A program made the position numbers and the translations under genes. Shown one piece after another: positions 1 through 9,300 of a stretch of 12,091 nt of DNA (positions within the stretch are counted from its first letter, which is position 1; each line of letters opens with the position of its first letter). The stretch is from Gammaproteobacteria bacterium. GTDB lineage: Bacteria; Pseudomonadota; Gammaproteobacteria; GCA-002705445; GCA-002716945. The notes under the pieces are model-generated. The model was not told the DNA's origin and did not search any database. It was given only the letters and a program-made list of their open reading frames with translations. The stretch is taken from contig PBXG01000025.1 of NCBI GenBank assembly GCA_002728355.1, positions 1 to 12,091 of the forward strand, in the 5' to 3' direction.

Positions 1-108
1 AGTTACCGAAACCCTAACTGAATTATTTAAAATATAAATATATGACACACTCATGAACAAAATAATACCAAGTATCGATGAAGCTATTAATTTAGTTCTT
101 TTACTCAT
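1..108 (-). CDS. Membrane-anchored protein, 5' fragment (runs off left edge)
   Basis: This open reading frame starts at ATG 108-106 and stays open to base 1, giving 36 codons with no stop. The codon directly before the ATG is an in-frame TGA, so this ATG is the earliest possible start. The product begins MSKRTKLIASSILGIILF: a short basic N-terminus (K3, R4, K6), one hydrophobic segment at about residues 7-27, then a polar stretch beginning LNNSVRVSVT. This is the layout of a signal anchor or uncleaved signal peptide, with the rest of the protein outside the cell. The start lies only 6 bases beyond the stop of the preceding gene, on the same strand, so it probably belongs to the same operon. 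No good Shine-Dalgarno sequence is visible, which suggests translation by coupling. Too little is present to name a family. Basic-anchor starts like this are common in surface-structure assembly proteins, but that is only a hint. Confidence 0.62.
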   Translation of the reverse strand, partial: MSKRTKLIASSILGIILFMSVSYIYILNNSVRVSVT

Positions 109-114
109 TCAGAT

Positions 115-1671
115 TTATCGAATTGGTTGTTCTAATTCATCCTCAATCAATTCGCCAATTTCACTATCAGAAACCATATCATCTTCATTTAAATGTACAG
201 GACGATTTAACTCGGCATATTTTTTTATGAAATTTCCTAGAATTAGGATAATTGCAATATAGAAAATTAGGACTAGTGCAAACCTGTAAGCTAAAGAACC
301 GCTCTCAATAAGCGTCTGTTGCATTTGATTAAATTCACTATCTGGTGGTAATACCAATATTCTTATAAAAAACCAGACACTTATCAAAAAACTAACTACT
401 GGCATTGCTTGATTTAAGCCCTTTGAGTCTCCAATTGCATCAAATAACTCATTACCACCCCATGGGACTGCTTTAAATATGACACCTTCGAGGCACATTA
501 AATAAGTCAATTTACAAATTGCCATTAATACACCTGAAGATTGAACAGAATCAAAAGAAGTTGCATAAAAGAATAAGTATCCAACTATAGCTAATGAAAT
601 CATGGAATAAAATTTAGGCGATAAGTCAGCTTGTTCACGATTTGTAACTATATGAAGAGAAGCAATGAAACCTAGGATGAACCCAAAAGGAAGATCTATC
701 ACAATAAATAGAACTGTAGATAAGATTGCAAAGAACATTGCTTGAGGATTCCAGCTGAATCTTGTCTTTTGATCATAAACAAAATATTCGATTAAAGATT
801 CAATACCTTCGTATGAGAATGTAACGATAACCAAGCCAAATAGTACACCCAAGAAAATAGCTAAATTCTGTGGTTCAACAGAAAACGTAAAGCCTTCTTC
901 AACAAAAGCATATATAAGTGAGGTAAGCATTGCGACTAGCGAAATCTCCATAAATGTTTCAAGTCTAGTTTTCTCTTGTAAGACAGTCTCTTTTTTTGTC
1001 CACTTAACTCTGTAGTGAGAAATTATTCTGTTAAACCATTCCTGAGCTAAGAGCACAGCATAGAATAAAAAGATAATCATTGAAGTTATTCCAAATGCGA
1101 AGGCATTTTTTGCTTGATTAGAGAAATCTATATCACTAAATAAAGGAATAGTGGTTATTAGAGCATTTGTAAATTCAATGTTACCAACGGTAGAGTCATC
1201 AACTGGCTCTGGAGCAGTCACTTCTACAATGGTGGTTGGAACTGGAGGTAGCGTAGGAACTGAATCAATCTCAAATACTTCTGACTCAAATTCCTCAATA
1301 TTTTCTCTTAAACAAAATGTATGATTACAGTCATCACCAGTGTATTGAACAAAATTCATAGTAGATATTTTTAATTTAATAAATAACTTAGATTCTCCAT
1401 CCCATGGAATAATTCTTGAACTCGTTAATTCATCCATTGTGATGTCATCAACAATCAATGGGTTTTCTACCTGTCCTGCAGGTGGGTTTTCGAAAAAAAC
1501 TTCTAAAACAACATCGTCTACATTTTCTACCCCATTAATTGACCATGAGATAACCAAATTTTCTTGATCAGCTCTATTTGCTGTAATTTTTATCTCAGCA
1601 TCTTCAATTCCACCAGCATTGATAAAAAATAAAAATATAAGAAAAACTGAAAAATATTTTTTTAATTTCAT
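115..1671 (-). CDS. Polytopic membrane protein with secreted N-terminal domain, divergent FGLLP-motif family
   Basis: The 518-residue product starts with a signal peptide (MKLKKYFSVFLIFLFFINAG, residues 1-20). A secreted, beta-rich-looking region follows at about 21-185, containing a close cysteine pair (C115 and C120, CNHTFC) and a Pro/Thr/Val-rich linker (about 138-158). About seven or eight hydrophobic segments come next: 189-209, 241-258, 269-290, 311-341 (perhaps two), 354-371, 381-403, 424-443 and 459-481. The tail is acidic (491-515). The order FLGVLFGLVIVTFSYEGIE, then a Gly-rich membrane hairpin, then CLEGVIFKAVPWGG matches my recollection of actinobacterial FGLLP-motif membrane proteins, here with FKAVP in place of FGLLP. 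Family assignment is by eye. ATG 1671 overlaps the sortase stop (ATGA) and has GAGG 7 bases upstream, so the start is secure. The role is unknown; linkage to a sortase and its substrate suggests surface assembly or sensing. Confidence 0.8.
   Translation of the reverse strand: MKLKKYFSVFLIFLFFINAGGIEDAEIKITANRADQENLVISWSINGVENVDDVVLEVFFENPPAGQVENPLIVDDITMDELTSSRIIPWDGESKLFIKLKISTMNFVQYTGDDCNHTFCLRENIEEFESEVFEIDSVPTLPPVPTTIVEVTAPEPVDDSTVGNIEFTNALITTIPLFSDIDFSNQAKNAFAFGITSMIIFLFYAVLLAQEWFNRIISHYRVKWTKKETVLQEKTRLETFMEISLVAMLTSLIYAFVEEGFTFSVEPQNLAIFLGVLFGLVIVTFSYEGIESLIEYFVYDQKTRFSWNPQAMFFAILSTVLFIVIDLPFGFILGFIASLHIVTNREQADLSPKFYSMISLAIVGYLFFYATSFDSVQSSGVLMAICKLTYLMCLEGVIFKAVPWGGNELFDAIGDSKGLNQAMPVVSFLISVWFFIRILVLPPDSEFNQMQQTLIESGSLAYRFALVLIFYIAIILILGNFIKKYAELNRPVHLNEDDMVSDSEIGELIEDELEQPIR
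1668..1671 (-). other. ATGA stop/start overlap between sortase and membrane protein genes
   Basis: The minus strand reads ATGA: TGA ends the sortase and the ATG starts the next gene. This four-base overlap is a standard arrangement for translational coupling and indicates that the two proteins are made from one transcript in linked amounts. Confidence 0.85.
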
Positions 1672-3293
1672 CCAAATACCTCAACTTTTGTCAACATGCC
1701 AATGACTACTAGCCTTTGTCTCATAGAAAATTTTGGGTGGCATGTTGTTAATGTGATTCTGTCATCACCAAATGATGAAAGAAGGTATGTTTCACTTGGA
1801 TCTACAATTTTTACTTCACTAACCGTGTATGTGTATTGATTAGTGTTAGTTTGAAAATAAATATTGTCTCCTGCTTCTAGTTTGTCTAAATTTTTAAATG
1901 GAGCACCATATGTTGTTCTGTGACCAGCAATAGCAAAATTTCCGCCAGTTCCTGGGAGCGCTGTTGAAACGTAATATCCCGGTCCAAATTCTAATTTTTC
2001 TAAGCTAGATCCATAAACCACGTAATGATCAACTTTTGATGGAAATATAATTAACCTACCGACTACATCTGGTAGGAATTCCTCACTAGCATTCTCGTTT
2101 CTCATGGTTTTACTAACTACACTCAAAATGGATTCTTGAAACTCCCCTGTTTCGTCCATGGAAACATTTGTTTCAAGAGAATTAGAATTAATGGATCTCA
2201 ACTCTTCTAATGAGGAGTCCTGATTTTGTTCATATTTTAAGCTCAGAAGATTTTGTTCATCATCAATCACAGACATGGAAAAGAAGGTTTGGCTAATTGA
2301 GTAAATTACTATAAACAGACCTAACATTAGCAAACCAAATCCAATTGGAATTAATCCAGATCTTCTATTACTACTTGATGAATATGAAGATTTTGGTCTC
2401 GATGCTGAAGTTCCTGTATCGTTAATGTTTAAATTTGGCAGACTTTGATGTCTGTTTACAGGTTTTTTTGTAAATACAATTGTAAAACGACTCGACATTA
2501 AGAGATTTAGTCGCTCTCTTAAAAGCTTTTCATCAACTTCAATACCAAGATACTTTGAATTTTTACTGACATTTTCTACAGCAGCTATCATATAGTCAAC
2601 TTCATTCAACATACCAATTACTTCTGCTATATAGTTTTTTGAATTCAATACAGGATTAAATTTTTTACCTATATCTATACTTATTAGCACTTCTGTACCG
2701 ATTGTATTTTCAATAATTTTTTTTAGAATATTTGCTTTTATATAAACTTCAGCAAGCTCAACTTCATTTTCTCGCATCTGTAAATTAACAGATTTTTGAT
2801 TTTCTAACTCATTGTTATTTTCAATAATTTCGTCTGATGATTCATCGGGATTTAATTCATTGTTTTGAACCTGTATAGTTCCATATACTCTATTACTAAC
2901 CTCATTAGCAATTGCAGGATTTTCTAATAAGAAAAACTTTGCCTTATCTTTGCCGTATGCAATTTTTTCTCCCTCATATAAGTACCAAGTTCCCTTTTTT
3001 TTTATCACTTTTTTTTGAACAGCAAGTTCTAGTAAATCTCCTCCATAAAGATTTTCTTTATCATCATCGCCAATATTATTGAAACCAACGGTTAAGTTAT
3101 TATTTCTTGAAAACCTCGAAAATCGTGGTTTTTTTTCTTTTTCTACAACATCTGATTCATAAATGATGTCGCTATCTTGAACATCAGTGACAACATTAGG
3201 ATCATTTTGTCTGTTTCTTCTTACCCTCAATACAGCTAGAACTGCAACAATGTTGAGAATGATAATAAACAAATATACAAAAAAATACTGCAC
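1668..3293 (-). CDS. Class E-like sortase with large cytoplasmic insert containing a RecA C-terminal-like domain
   Basis: This 541-residue membrane transpeptidase is predicted to cleave a C-terminal sorting motif and attach the protein to the cell wall. Order: membrane segment 1 at about 3-22, followed by RVRRNR (cytoplasmic); low-complexity stretch 30-80; RecA C-terminal-like domain at about 84-138; Asn/Glu-rich linker 141-178; an unrecognised alpha/beta-looking domain 178-278; Ser-rich stretch 291-312; membrane segment 2 at 313-333; extracellular linker; sortase domain at about 406-541. The catalytic set is visible: H458 in AGHRT, C518 in LTTCHPKFS, and R527 nine residues after the cysteine (R525 is also present). 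The TTCHPKFS..QRLVV pattern is typical of actinobacterial class E enzymes. It is much longer than usual sortases (about 200-350 residues) because of the roughly 290-residue cytoplasmic part. The GTG start overlaps the stop of the giant substrate gene by one base (TAGTG). Only weak AGG/GAGG elements precede it, so coupling is likely. Confidence 0.9.
   Translation of the reverse strand: MQYFFVYLFIIILNIVAVLAVLRVRRNRQNDPNVVTDVQDSDIIYESDVVEKEKKPRFSRFSRNNNLTVGFNNIGDDDKENLYGGDLLELAVQKKVIKKKGTWYLYEGEKIAYGKDKAKFFLLENPAIANEVSNRVYGTIQVQNNELNPDESSDEIIENNNELENQKSVNLQMRENEVELAEVYIKANILKKIIENTIGTEVLISIDIGKKFNPVLNSKNYIAEVIGMLNEVDYMIAAVENVSKNSKYLGIEVDEKLLRERLNLLMSSRFTIVFTKKPVNRHQSLPNLNINDTGTSASRPKSSYSSSSNRRSGLIPIGFGLLMLGLFIVIYSISQTFFSMSVIDDEQNLLSLKYEQNQDSSLEELRSINSNSLETNVSMDETGEFQESILSVVSKTMRNENASEEFLPDVVGRLIIFPSKVDHYVVYGSSLEKLEFGPGYYVSTALPGTGGNFAIAGHRTTYGAPFKNLDKLEAGDNIYFQTNTNQYTYTVSEVKIVDPSETYLLSSFGDDRITLTTCHPKFSMRQRLVVIGMLTKVEVFG
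1679..1682 (-). promoter_or_regulatory. Shine-Dalgarno site of the FGLLP-like membrane protein gene
   Basis: On the minus strand GAGG lies 7 bases before the ATG at 1671, inside the last codons of the sortase gene. It is the clearest ribosome binding site in the window. It supports the ATG that creates the 4-base ATGA overlap, so this gene can both be reinitiated from the sortase and recruit ribosomes itself. Confidence 0.6.
2880..3044 (-). other. RecA C-terminal-like domain inside the sortase (residues about 84-138)
   Basis: The segment reads GGDLLELAVQKKVIKKKGTW, then YLYEGEKIAYGKDKAKFFL, then LENPAIANEVSNRV. From memory, bacterial RecA C-terminal domains have the same order: EGELLDLGVELGIVKKSGAW, YSYNGERIGQGRENAK, then L.ENPE.A.EIE..(V/I)R. 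The shared landmarks are a Gly/acidic start, GxWYxYxGEKI, the xGKxxAKxxL helix and ENPxxAxEV, without a gap in the alignment. In RecA this domain follows the ATPase core and contributes to double-stranded DNA handling. No Walker A or core RecA sequence is present here. It sits between two membrane segments on the predicted cytoplasmic side. The resemblance is strong by eye; whether it still binds DNA is unknown. Confidence 0.8.
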
Positions 3294-3310
3294 TAAAACC
3301 TATATCCTCT
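3293..3310 (-). promoter_or_regulatory. TAGTG overlap and weak ribosome binding region of the sortase
   Basis: The stop TAG of the giant gene (3295-3293) shares its G with the GTG start of the sortase (3293-3291). Upstream, GAGG ends 12 bases before the GTG and AGG ends 5 bases before it; neither is well placed. Sortase translation therefore probably depends on ribosomes terminating on its substrate gene. Confidence 0.6.
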
Positions 3311-6300
3311 ACTTAGGATAAAACCACCAGCCATCATAAGTAAAGAACCTAAGAGAATAATTAACCTTCCTACATTTGAACCTGTATCAGCAAACGGTGG
3401 GTCGACATTGTTACAACTTGCGTCACCTGGGCACAGTGGCGGTGGTGATATATCTAATGCATCCTCGTTATAAACCCATTCAACAAAGTCATCGCCTGGT
3501 AGGAAGAATATATCATCTCCGTTGTCTCCCATTTCTTCATCATCACCAGTACCATCAATAATATTTTCAACTTCAATACCGTCGACTGGGTTTTGTTCAT
3601 CGGTTGGACTAATTCCATTATCAAGACAGTCAGAGGTCTTGTTTTTAACCATTGATTGTGTCTTGTCATTCTTCACGTTTGTAACTTCAAACTCAACTGT
3701 AAAGAACTTATCTTCGCTGATTTCAAAACTAGAGAATTGAATTGATTCTCCTGCTGGGATAGTTTCTTGTTTTTCAAATACTGTAAATTTATCAACCCAT
3801 ACTCTTTGTATAACATCAGCATCAACATTTGATCTTGTATTGTCTACAGTGATACCAAACATTGCACCACCATCTTCGCTACAAACTCTGTTGGTAGAAA
3901 TTAATGGTTCAAAAATAAATTTATTCTCAGGAACTGTTGTAGTAGTAGTTGGAGTAGTAGAACAATTGAGATTCAAAGAAATTGAAGGTGTCCAGTTATT
4001 ATCAACAGCTATCAATGAAGGGTCCGTAGTTGCGTCAATTGCCCTCCATTGTATGGCTTGACCATCTGAAACTTGAAGAGGTTTTGAAATACTGCTGTTT
4101 GGTGCAATAACCAAAGTCTCATATCTCAAAAATGGTCCATTATCAATCTTGTATTCAAGGAGATAAGACTTAGAAGTATTTGAAAGGTTAGTTACTGTAA
4201 CTTCAGAAGTTGCTTCATTATTTTCACAAGTTCCAAGTGTCTGGTTTATTAGCAGATCACCTGCAGTATCACAGTTAACAGGTGCCGTATCAGTTAGTGT
4301 TTTAAAATTGTCATTTGAGCTAGTCTTATACTTCCATATAATTGATGTGCCTTTTGTGACATTTACTGGTTCTCCAGGATATGTTTGTTGAGCACCAATA
4401 AAGACAGTTTTTTCATTTATCCAATTTGTTCCATTGAAAGAGTATGCATAGGTAGCAGTCACACCACTAGAACCTGGATTCGTAATTTTGATTGTAGAGA
4501 ATGGCTGGTCTTCACTGCAAATGAATTGATTTACTGCAGTTAAATCACTTACAGTTTCACAGTCATTAATTTTGGAGACAGTTGAGGATGTGTTCCAGTT
4601 CTCTGTGCCTACTGGTGCATATCTGAACTCTACAGAAGGATTTGTAAGTGTATATTCCATGGTAGTTTCCTGATTTGCATTTAAAGACCTGTCTCCTAAA
4701 GTGCTCCAAGAATCAGTTTGAAGATATCTGTATTGTACTCTTACACTTCCATCAACTAAGGATGTATTTTTTAAGGTTAAAGTAACTTTTGTATTAGTTA
4801 CTTGTATGTTATTTACTGAGGATGAATCTGCACAAACTTTTTGGGTAGCTAATGAAAATGTAGGTGTACATTGATTAGTTTGTAACAACAATGGTGTAGT
4901 TGAGTCATCACTAAAATCTGTATCTAGCGATGGTACATACTCCCAGTTAATAGTGTCGCCCTGGCTGATTGGCCATTCAAATGCAAATTCATCTCCAGCT
5001 GAAATTGCTTTCTGTTGCCACTTTACATCCGTAGTTCCATCATTAATTTTTATAGAAACTCTGTAGTACTGAGTAACTGAACCAGTGTTTTTAATAGTTA
5101 ATATAGAATATTGTTGTCCCTCTGTACACGCACTATATGTTTGTGTAGCACTTGAAGATGCAATACATTCAACATTGTAACCTGGATGATTATCGTTGGT
5201 CCAATTGCCTGCAAAGTCATTAGAAGCTAGCGATGCTCTAAAACTCCAATCAATAGATCCACCAGATGGTATTGCAGGTGCAGAAAATGGCTCAGAAGAT
5301 CCCGCAGCGATAGTGCCTATAGGTAATGAAATATATTCGCTCCAATTATCTGTAGCTGAAGATTTAGTTCTATAACGAACTTCAGCATAAACGGTTGTAT
5401 TTGTTGAAGATGGATTAGTTATTGTAAATGTACCAATTCTCTGTCCCTGAACACATTCACCAAAATTATGATCGTAAGTTAGTTGGGTAACAATTATCTC
5501 ATCACAATTTATTGCGGTTTTGTCAAGAGTTTCATTATCTAATGCAGTAGAAACACCTGCAGGAGTACTTGAATATTTGTATTTCCACCTAACAACTGAT
5601 CCGTTTGGTATATTATTCCTTGTAAATGTACTCTCTGATGAATTTGAAATTAACTGACCTTGAGCGTGCTCAACATAGCTTGAACCACCATTAAAACTGA
5701 CCCAGATGTCAGCGTAAACATCAACAAAGCCAACATTCTCTAATTTTAGTGTTGATGAAGCTTTTCTATCAATACAAGCTCCAATAGAAACTGTATGTTC
5801 CAAAAGACCTTCACAGATCACATCCTGTGCTGAAGTGGTGGCATCGGTAAATGATTTAGTTGCTAATGCTTCAACAGTGAGTGTGTCTTTATATCTCCAT
5901 TGAATTTTAGAACCTGATGGTACTAACACATCGACAGATAGTTCTGTTGGTATAGTATGTTGGGCTGTATAGTAATTCTGTATTTGGTTACCAAGAGGAT
6001 TTACCCATGCTCCACCATCAATTGAGTACTCAATTTCAAAGAATACAGGTGCACCTGTACTTTGTTTATTTCTAAAATAAAATAATGATTTTCTAGCACC
6101 ACCATCACAGGCATCTAATGTCACTCTTACCGAAATATCCCCTGAACAATTAGCTGGTGAACTTGTTTGACTCATAGTGTATTCACCAATTGCATCAAAA
6201 GCTGCTGTGGTACCAGTAGATGCAATCTTATATCTAAGAGTAAAATATTCGCCTTCTGTTAAATATTCAGTTTTAACGAGGTTGTCTGAAGGAGCTAGGC

Positions 6301-9300
6301 CAAATATATCGTAGGTAGCCCAGTTGTCAGCATTTTGATTAGTTGCATACTCTATTAAATAATATTTATCTTCTGAGCTACTGTTAGCAGCTGTAATAGT
6401 TGCGGTTTTTGTACCATCTGAATTACAAGCTGTTGGAATAGTATATTCGACTGCGCTATTACCTATACAAGATATAGTCATTTTCTCTGAAAATGAGAAT
6501 TCAGTTGAGAAGTTAACATTGTCTTTTGAAGTCTTGTATCTCCATTTAATTGTGTCTTGATCTGAAAGACTTGTTGGATATTGAACTGGCGCTTGATCAT
6601 TTGGAGAAACAATTATTGAACTTACCTCAACGTAATCGGCATCGTTTACACTAGCCCAAACCTGAAAGTACACGGGTGTAGTTGCTGCTGCACCATTCTT
6701 TGCATAAAAATACGCATCTTTACTTCCATCCCTACATGTACCTTGGGCGATATCAAAACCTGGATCAACAATATCACAGTTAACTTGTTGAGTTTGTACA
6801 GGTGTTTCTGCGGTGGCAGTTGCAGCAAGACTTGCATTTGTACCAACTGCATATCTCCATTCTATGTATTTTCCTGATGGTACTGACTGAGTAAATGGTG
6901 TCGGAGATACCTGACCTGCAGTTAGCTCATAAGCATCATCGACAGTAGTAAATCCACTTTGTCCTTGAAGTTTATACTGTACCTTATATACAAGAGTAAT
7001 AGATGTGTTGTTTGTAAGAACGTAACTTGATACTGCTTCTCCACTAGTATCGCAATCACCCAATCCTACATTTTCAATTGTATCGTATGTGCAATCAGCT
7101 ATTGGACTTTCTGTCAATGGTGTATAGGTTACACCTGTAGGTGTAGCAACTTGTGTATGCGGATGATATCTCCATCTAATTGTTTGACCATTTGGAACTG
7201 AAACTGTCTTGAATGCCTCTCCACCAGGCTGTACTTCAGCTACATGTGGGGTCTCCCAAGAGTTACCGCCATCTAAAGACCACTCAACATGGAAAAAAGT
7301 ATTTGAGTTAGATGAAATTGGATTTTCCATTTTTAATGTAGATTGTTGGGCATTATTTGAACAATTTCCCATTGTATACGAAGCAGTGCCTCCAATAACT
7401 GGACAATCTACAACTTCAGATACTTCTATTGGTGCTTCCGTTCCAAATACAGCTGAATAGCTATTTGAGACGTTGGAAGCAGTTATTCTCCAGTAAACTT
7501 TTTGATTATGTTCAACATTAACTGAAACATTTTGATACCCTGACGGATCAACCTCTACATTCCCATCAACAGTTACCCAATTTTGATTATCAGTTGATTT
7601 TTCGACTTGAAAATATAATTTATTAATTGATTCATTATTAGATATTGTTAACGTTGAAGCTGCTTCTCCAGCATTACATGACCCGAGTGCTTCGGTAATA
7701 GTAAAGTCTTTTACACAGTTTACAAAATCAGCATCGTTGTTATATGTCCAATTACCAAAAAAAGTATCAGTGTAAGACCATTCATATCTCCAAACTATTT
7801 TCTGACCTTCAGATACATTTATTGTGTCAGCCGTAACATATGGAACACCATTTGCTGGAAGTTCATTTCCCATTAATGATGTATCTATCCAGTTACCAGC
7901 CGCTAAAGCCTCTGAAGAGGTATTGGTAATTTTGTATTGAACATTTACATATGCAGATGAAGTAGATGATGTAGTATTTACAACTGTCAATTTTGGTTGC
8001 TGTACGTTATTTGTTGTACAGACAGGTGCACTAGGAGTGAATGAGACTGTATTGAATGGACAGTCAACGGTAAGTGTGTCAGTATATTTTAAATCAGCAG
8101 TTGCTAATGCTGATTGATTCTTGCTTATCCTGTACCTAACTTGAATTGTTTGTGTATGAAGAACGGTTACATTTAGCTGTAACTGTGCATCACTACCACC
8201 TGTTACAGTTTCTTGTGCCCTGAACAATACCCAATCATTATCATTGCTTCTCTTGTATTCAATTCTGAAATATGTAGTATCAGTAGAGTTAACATCTAAA
8301 GTTATTGTTGGTGTAGATGAGCCATTTGAACAAGAGCCTAAATCAAGATCAACAACACCACCGGAACAACCACAGTCTACTGTTTCGCTTGTGTCTACAA
8401 TTTCCCATTCTTGGCCAACGAAGTCACCACCATTAGTTGTATCTTTAATTCTCCATGTAATAGTTTGACCGTCTGGAACAAATACTGTCTGCGATGAGTC
8501 TGTGGCCCCCGCCGCTACCGATATATCATAGGCCGACTCAATATTTGGATTAGAGTACTGCCATGTGTCTCCACCATCTAATGAATACATTACTTTGTAA
8601 TATGTTGTGTAATTTTCATCATTTTTTATATTTAAAGTTGAATTTGCACCAGCATCACTACATTCACATTCTGTAATTACTTGGGTATATGTAGATGCAG
8701 GATCACAATCTACAGAAATAGTAGTGGTGTTCGCATAGACAAATGTACGGAAGTTTGTTGAGAGGGTACTGTCAGAGTAGCTCTCAGTACTTGTTGGCAT
8801 TCTTGTGTAAAGACCATTTTTTGTTGTTGATCCTATATGGTCAAAATCATTATACAATTTATGAAAGTTACGAATATAGCCCCACTGTATTTGAATTGCT
8901 GTTGTGTTTGGTAGTGTTACAGATTCTGGAAGTAAAAATTCGGTACTATTATTTAAATCAATTTTTGTGTGTGAAGAGTACGTGTTTCCCCCATTAGTAG
9001 AGTATCTATAAAATAATGTTGCTCTATCATACGGATCGTTGTGAGAGATTGTTGTGTCAGTAAATGTAAACTGAACTTTTCCTCTATTCTCCTGACATTG
9101 TTGTTGAGTAGAAACTAAAGTCACAGGTTCAAGATCGTTTTTTTCACAATTTATGTTTGCAGGAACGTCAATTTCAGTCCATGACAAATTCATTAATGCA
9201 GCATGATCATGAGATTGATTATTTGAGTTGTAATAACGATAACGAATCTTATATGCATGTGAAGAATCAGTAAAATGATATGCTGTATGAAAGTAACCTA

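Noticed and set aside
109..114. Terminator or promoter between the membrane protein gene and the left-edge gene
   Set aside because: The gap is only six bases and shows no hairpin or T-run. All other junctions overlap, so no terminator or internal promoter can be supported in the window.
53..262. Plus-strand open frame of 69 codons over the end of the membrane protein gene
   Set aside because: It lies opposite two supported minus-strand genes, and its product has no recognisable features. The other short plus-strand and alternative minus-strand frames across the window were dropped for the same reason.
2880..3044. A functional RecA or RecA pseudogene remnant
   Set aside because: No Walker A/B or RecA core sequence is nearby, and the segment is in frame within an intact sortase gene. 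It is a domain within a larger protein and not a recombinase.
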